From Chloroflexota bacterium (GTDB lineage: Bacteria; Chloroflexota; Anaerolineae; Anaerolineales; Anaerolineaceae): a stretch of DNA of 6,804 nucleotides. This document shows positions 5,091-6,804 of the stretch, piece after piece. The DNA lies in NCBI GenBank assembly GCA_023406965.1, contig JAEXTI010000315.1, positions 1-6,804 on the forward strand, written 5' to 3'. Numbering within the stretch: the first letter of the stretch is position 1; each line of letters begins with the position of its first letter. The position numbers and the translations under genes were made by a program. The notes beneath the pieces are model-generated. The model did not search any database. It saw only the letters and a list, made by a program, of their open reading frames with translations, and was not told the DNA's origin.

Positions 5091-5345
5091 GTTGGGAGTA
5101 GTAAGTCATCCGCCAGCGAGCTGGGAAAGAGAGGTGTGAGCCCAGCACGGCGCCCGTGGAGCGCCTTTATGACCGAACTCGCCCGACACGCCCTGAACCT
5201 TCAGGGCAGGCGTGCCCGTGAACTTTAGTAGCGGACGCCGGGTTCGCCCGTTAGCGCGATCCAAAGCGGTCCAGGCTTGCCTGGGCAAGCAGGGTGGTAC
5301 CACGGAGGTAAATCGCCTTCGTCCCTGGTGGGACGAGGGTTTTTT
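5091..5345 (+). promoter_or_regulatory. T-box riboswitch (transcriptional, leucine) controlling leuS
   Basis: This leader lets uncharged tRNA-Leu prevent premature termination. Stem I is closed by GTTGGG/CCCGAC (5091-5096 with 5182-5187) and continues as GTCAT/ATGAC (5105-5109 with 5169-5173). Between these lies the specifier loop, with 3' strand CGAACTCG (5174-5181). Its CTC at 5178-5180, followed by a purine, is the Leu specifier for tRNA-Leu(GAG). The distal arm has GCTGGG/CCCAGC (5120-5125 with 5141-5146) around the usual AGAG...GGTGTGAG loop. Later hairpins are at 5190-5207, 5239-5250 (TTCG loop) and 5275-5290. The conserved T-box AGGGTGGTACCACGG is at 5291-5305. Its TGGT (5295-5298) can pair with the tRNA 3' ACCA end. 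The antiterminator pairs AGGG with CCCT (5291-5294, 5323-5326) and ACG with CGT (5302-5304, 5320-5322), leaving the 7-nt bulge TGGTACC. The family is certain; the leucine call agrees with the gene it precedes. Confidence 0.96.
5316..5345 (+). terminator. Regulated terminator of the leuS T-box
   Basis: CCTTCGTCCC (5316-5325) pairs with GGGACGAGGG (5330-5339) with one T-G pair and loop TGGT, followed by six Ts (5340-5345). Its 5' arm is the same strand the antiterminator needs, so the two folds exclude each other. This makes the control transcriptional rather than translational. Confidence 0.95.
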
Positions 5346-5370
5346 GTTTGTAGAATCATGGAGGAGCGCA

Positions 5371-6804
5371 ATGGCTGATAAAAATATCCCGGCTTATAAC
5401 CCGGCAGAGATCGAACCCCGTTGGCAGGAGCGTTGGGCTCAAGACGGACTGTATGAGTCCAACATCGACCCCAAGAAACCCAAATTCTACGCCCTGACCA
5501 TGCTCCCCTATCCTTCCGGGGATTTGCACATCGGTCATTGGTACGCGATGACGCCTTCGGACGCCCGCGCCCGCTTCAAGCGCATGAACGGCTTTAACGT
5601 CCTGTTCCCCATGGGCTTTGACGCTTTCGGCCTGCCCGCCGAAAACGCCGCCATCAAGCGCAACATTCACCCCATGAAGTGGACTTTCGCCAACGTGGAG
5701 CGCATGCGCAAGCAACTGCGCAGCATGGGCGCCATGTTCGATTGGCGCCGTGAGGCAGTCTCGGCGGCCCCCGAATACTACCGCTGGACGCAATGGTTCT
5801 TCAACCAGTTTTACAACCACAACCTGGCCTACCGCAAGATGTCGCCGGTGGATTGGTGCCCCAACTGCAACACCACCCTGGCCCGCGAACAGGTCTGGGG
5901 CGAAGACCGCCACTGCGAGCGCTGCGGCACGCCGGTGATCAAGAAAAACCTGGAGCAGTGGTTCTTCCGCACCACGCAATACGCTGACGAACTGCTGAAC
6001 TACGACACCATCGACTGGCCCGAGCGGGTGCGCGTCCTGCAAACCAACTGGATCGGCAAATCCGAAGGCGCGGCGGTGTACTTTACCACCGAGCAAGGCG
6101 ACAGGTTGGAAGTGTTCACCACTCGCCCCGACACGTTGTGGGGCGCGACCTTCATGGTGCTGGCCCCCGAGCACCCCCTGGTAGCCAGGCTGACCACACC
6201 CGCCCAGAAAGCGGAAGTGGACGCCTACGTAGCCCAGGCCGTGCGCCAAACCGACTTGCAGCGGGAAACCGCCGACAAAGAAAAGACCGGTGTCTTCACC
6301 GGCGGATTCGCCATTAATCCGGTCAACGGCAAGCGCATCCCCATCTGGATTGCCGACTATGTGCTGATGACCTACGGCACGGGCGCCATTATGGCGGTGC
6401 CAGCCCACGACGAGCGCGACTTTGCCTTCGCCATCAAGTTCGGCCTGCCCATCATCCCCGTCATCGATCGCCCCGACGGCGTGAGCAAGAGCTTTGCCTT
6501 CCCCGGTTCCACCAAAGAGGGCTTCGCCGAAGCGCTGAAAGCCGCCGGAATCGAGTTCGTAGCTCAGCAGGTCGGCGACCTGGGCGAAGGCCAGTTCGTC
6601 ACCCTGCAGCGCGAGCAAGTGCAACCGTACATCGAATTGATGCAGCGCTACTTGCAGCCGGGCAACTGGAACGAGAGCGTCGGCGGGCGCTGGGCCTTTG
6701 TCTTCTCCGACGGCGTCCAGGAGTTGGACTCGGTGGAAGCCGACCAGGCCATCCTGGCGAAATGCAAGGCCATCTACCCGCCCGTCAGCGCCAACCGCAC
6801 CGTC
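5371..6804 (+). CDS. leuS: Leucyl-tRNA synthetase, N-terminal part (3' end outside window)
   Basis: The frame is open from ATG 5371 to the window edge, giving 478 codons; bacterial LeuRS is usually about 800-880 residues. The enzyme charges tRNA-Leu with leucine in the cytosol. Class I features appear in order: '[14 protein letters not shown]' with HIGH at 53-56; '[13 protein letters not shown]' of the Rossmann fold; a zinc finger with C163-x2-C166 and C182-x2-C185; and the CP1 editing domain with the threonine-rich 'TTRPDT' (250-255). The editing pocket strand '[15 protein letters not shown]' ends at Asp350, the usual hydrolytic-site aspartate. The KMSKS loop and anticodon-binding domain lie beyond the edge. 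GGAGG at 5360-5364 lies 6 nt before the start. '[13 protein letters not shown]' (10-22) is the standard LeuRS opening, confirming the start. Expression is governed by the T-box directly upstream. The fragment is intact: all motifs are present and there is no frameshift. Confidence 0.97.
   Translation, partial: MADKNIPAYNPAEIEPRWQERWAQDGLYESNIDPKKPKFYALTMLPYPSGDLHIGHWYAMTPSDARARFKRMNGFNVLFPMGFDAFGLPAENAAIKRNIHPMKWTFANVERMRKQLRSMGAMFDWRREAVSAAPEYYRWTQWFFNQFYNHNLAYRKMSPVDWCPNCNTTLAREQVWGEDRHCERCGTPVIKKNLEQWFFRTTQYADELLNYDTIDWPERVRVLQTNWIGKSEGAAVYFTTEQGDRLEVFTTRPDTLWGATFMVLAPEHPLVARLTTPAQKAEVDAYVAQAVRQTDLQRETADKEKTGVFTGGFAINPVNGKRIPIWIADYVLMTYGTGAIMAVPAHDERDFAFAIKFGLPIIPVIDRPDGVSKSFAFPGSTKEGFAEALKAAGIEFVAQQVGDLGEGQFVTLQREQVQPYIELMQRYLQPGNWNESVGGRWAFVFSDGVQELDSVEADQAILAKCKAIYPPVSANRTV

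Noticed and set aside
5356..6624. 422-codon open frame on the minus strand opposite leuS
   Set aside because: It is an antisense shadow of leuS with the same Val/Gly/His bias. It would also cover the leuS ribosome site and part of the T-box end.

Overview
The window looks like a chromosomal segment of a moderately GC-rich bacterium, most likely a member of the Chloroflexota (Anaerolineae-like). The assignment is an inference. It rests on a secreted protein whose mature N-terminus carries a 'YLPVVLR' motif of the kind I associate with exported Chloroflexota proteins, on a Gram-positive-style transcriptional T-box in front of leuS, and on tRNA genes without an encoded CCA end.

Layout. Positions 1-200 hold the last 65 codons of a beta-propeller (TolB/PD40-like) protein. 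An AT-rich gap follows, with a near-consensus sigma-70 promoter (TTGACA-18-TATAAT) and an overlapping PerR-box-like palindrome. It drives a two-gene oxidative-stress operon: a Fur-family peroxide regulator (368-814) and a clade-3-type monofunctional catalase (807-2267). The two genes overlap by 8 bp, and a strong intrinsic terminator closes the unit. Next come an isolated 19-bp perfect hairpin, a gene for a secreted protein of unknown function (2529-3797) with its own terminator, and a convergent gene for a small P-loop kinase (4327-3872, minus strand). The kinase gene appears to have a leaderless promoter.

Positions 4361-4728 contain no convincing gene. They do hold a cluster of inverted repeats built on the word GTAGCGGC, including two hairpins of matching geometry. 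The last third is translation machinery: a promoter, two tandem tRNA-Ala genes (anticodons CGC and GGC, both with the G3-U70 identity pair), an 18-bp terminator hairpin, and a full T-box leader. The T-box has a CUC specifier, a UGGU-containing T-box sequence and mutually exclusive antiterminator and terminator. It is followed by leuS, which runs off the window after 478 codons.

Logic. The regulator probably represses its own operon and so couples catalase production to peroxide. The T-box should let uncharged tRNA-Leu switch on leucyl-tRNA synthetase. Most of the window is ordinary. The points that merit a second look are the Asn at the fifth regulatory-metal position of the peroxide regulator, the lack of room for a separate promoter between the tRNA terminator and the T-box, the leaderless kinase gene, and the GTAGCGGC hairpin pair.
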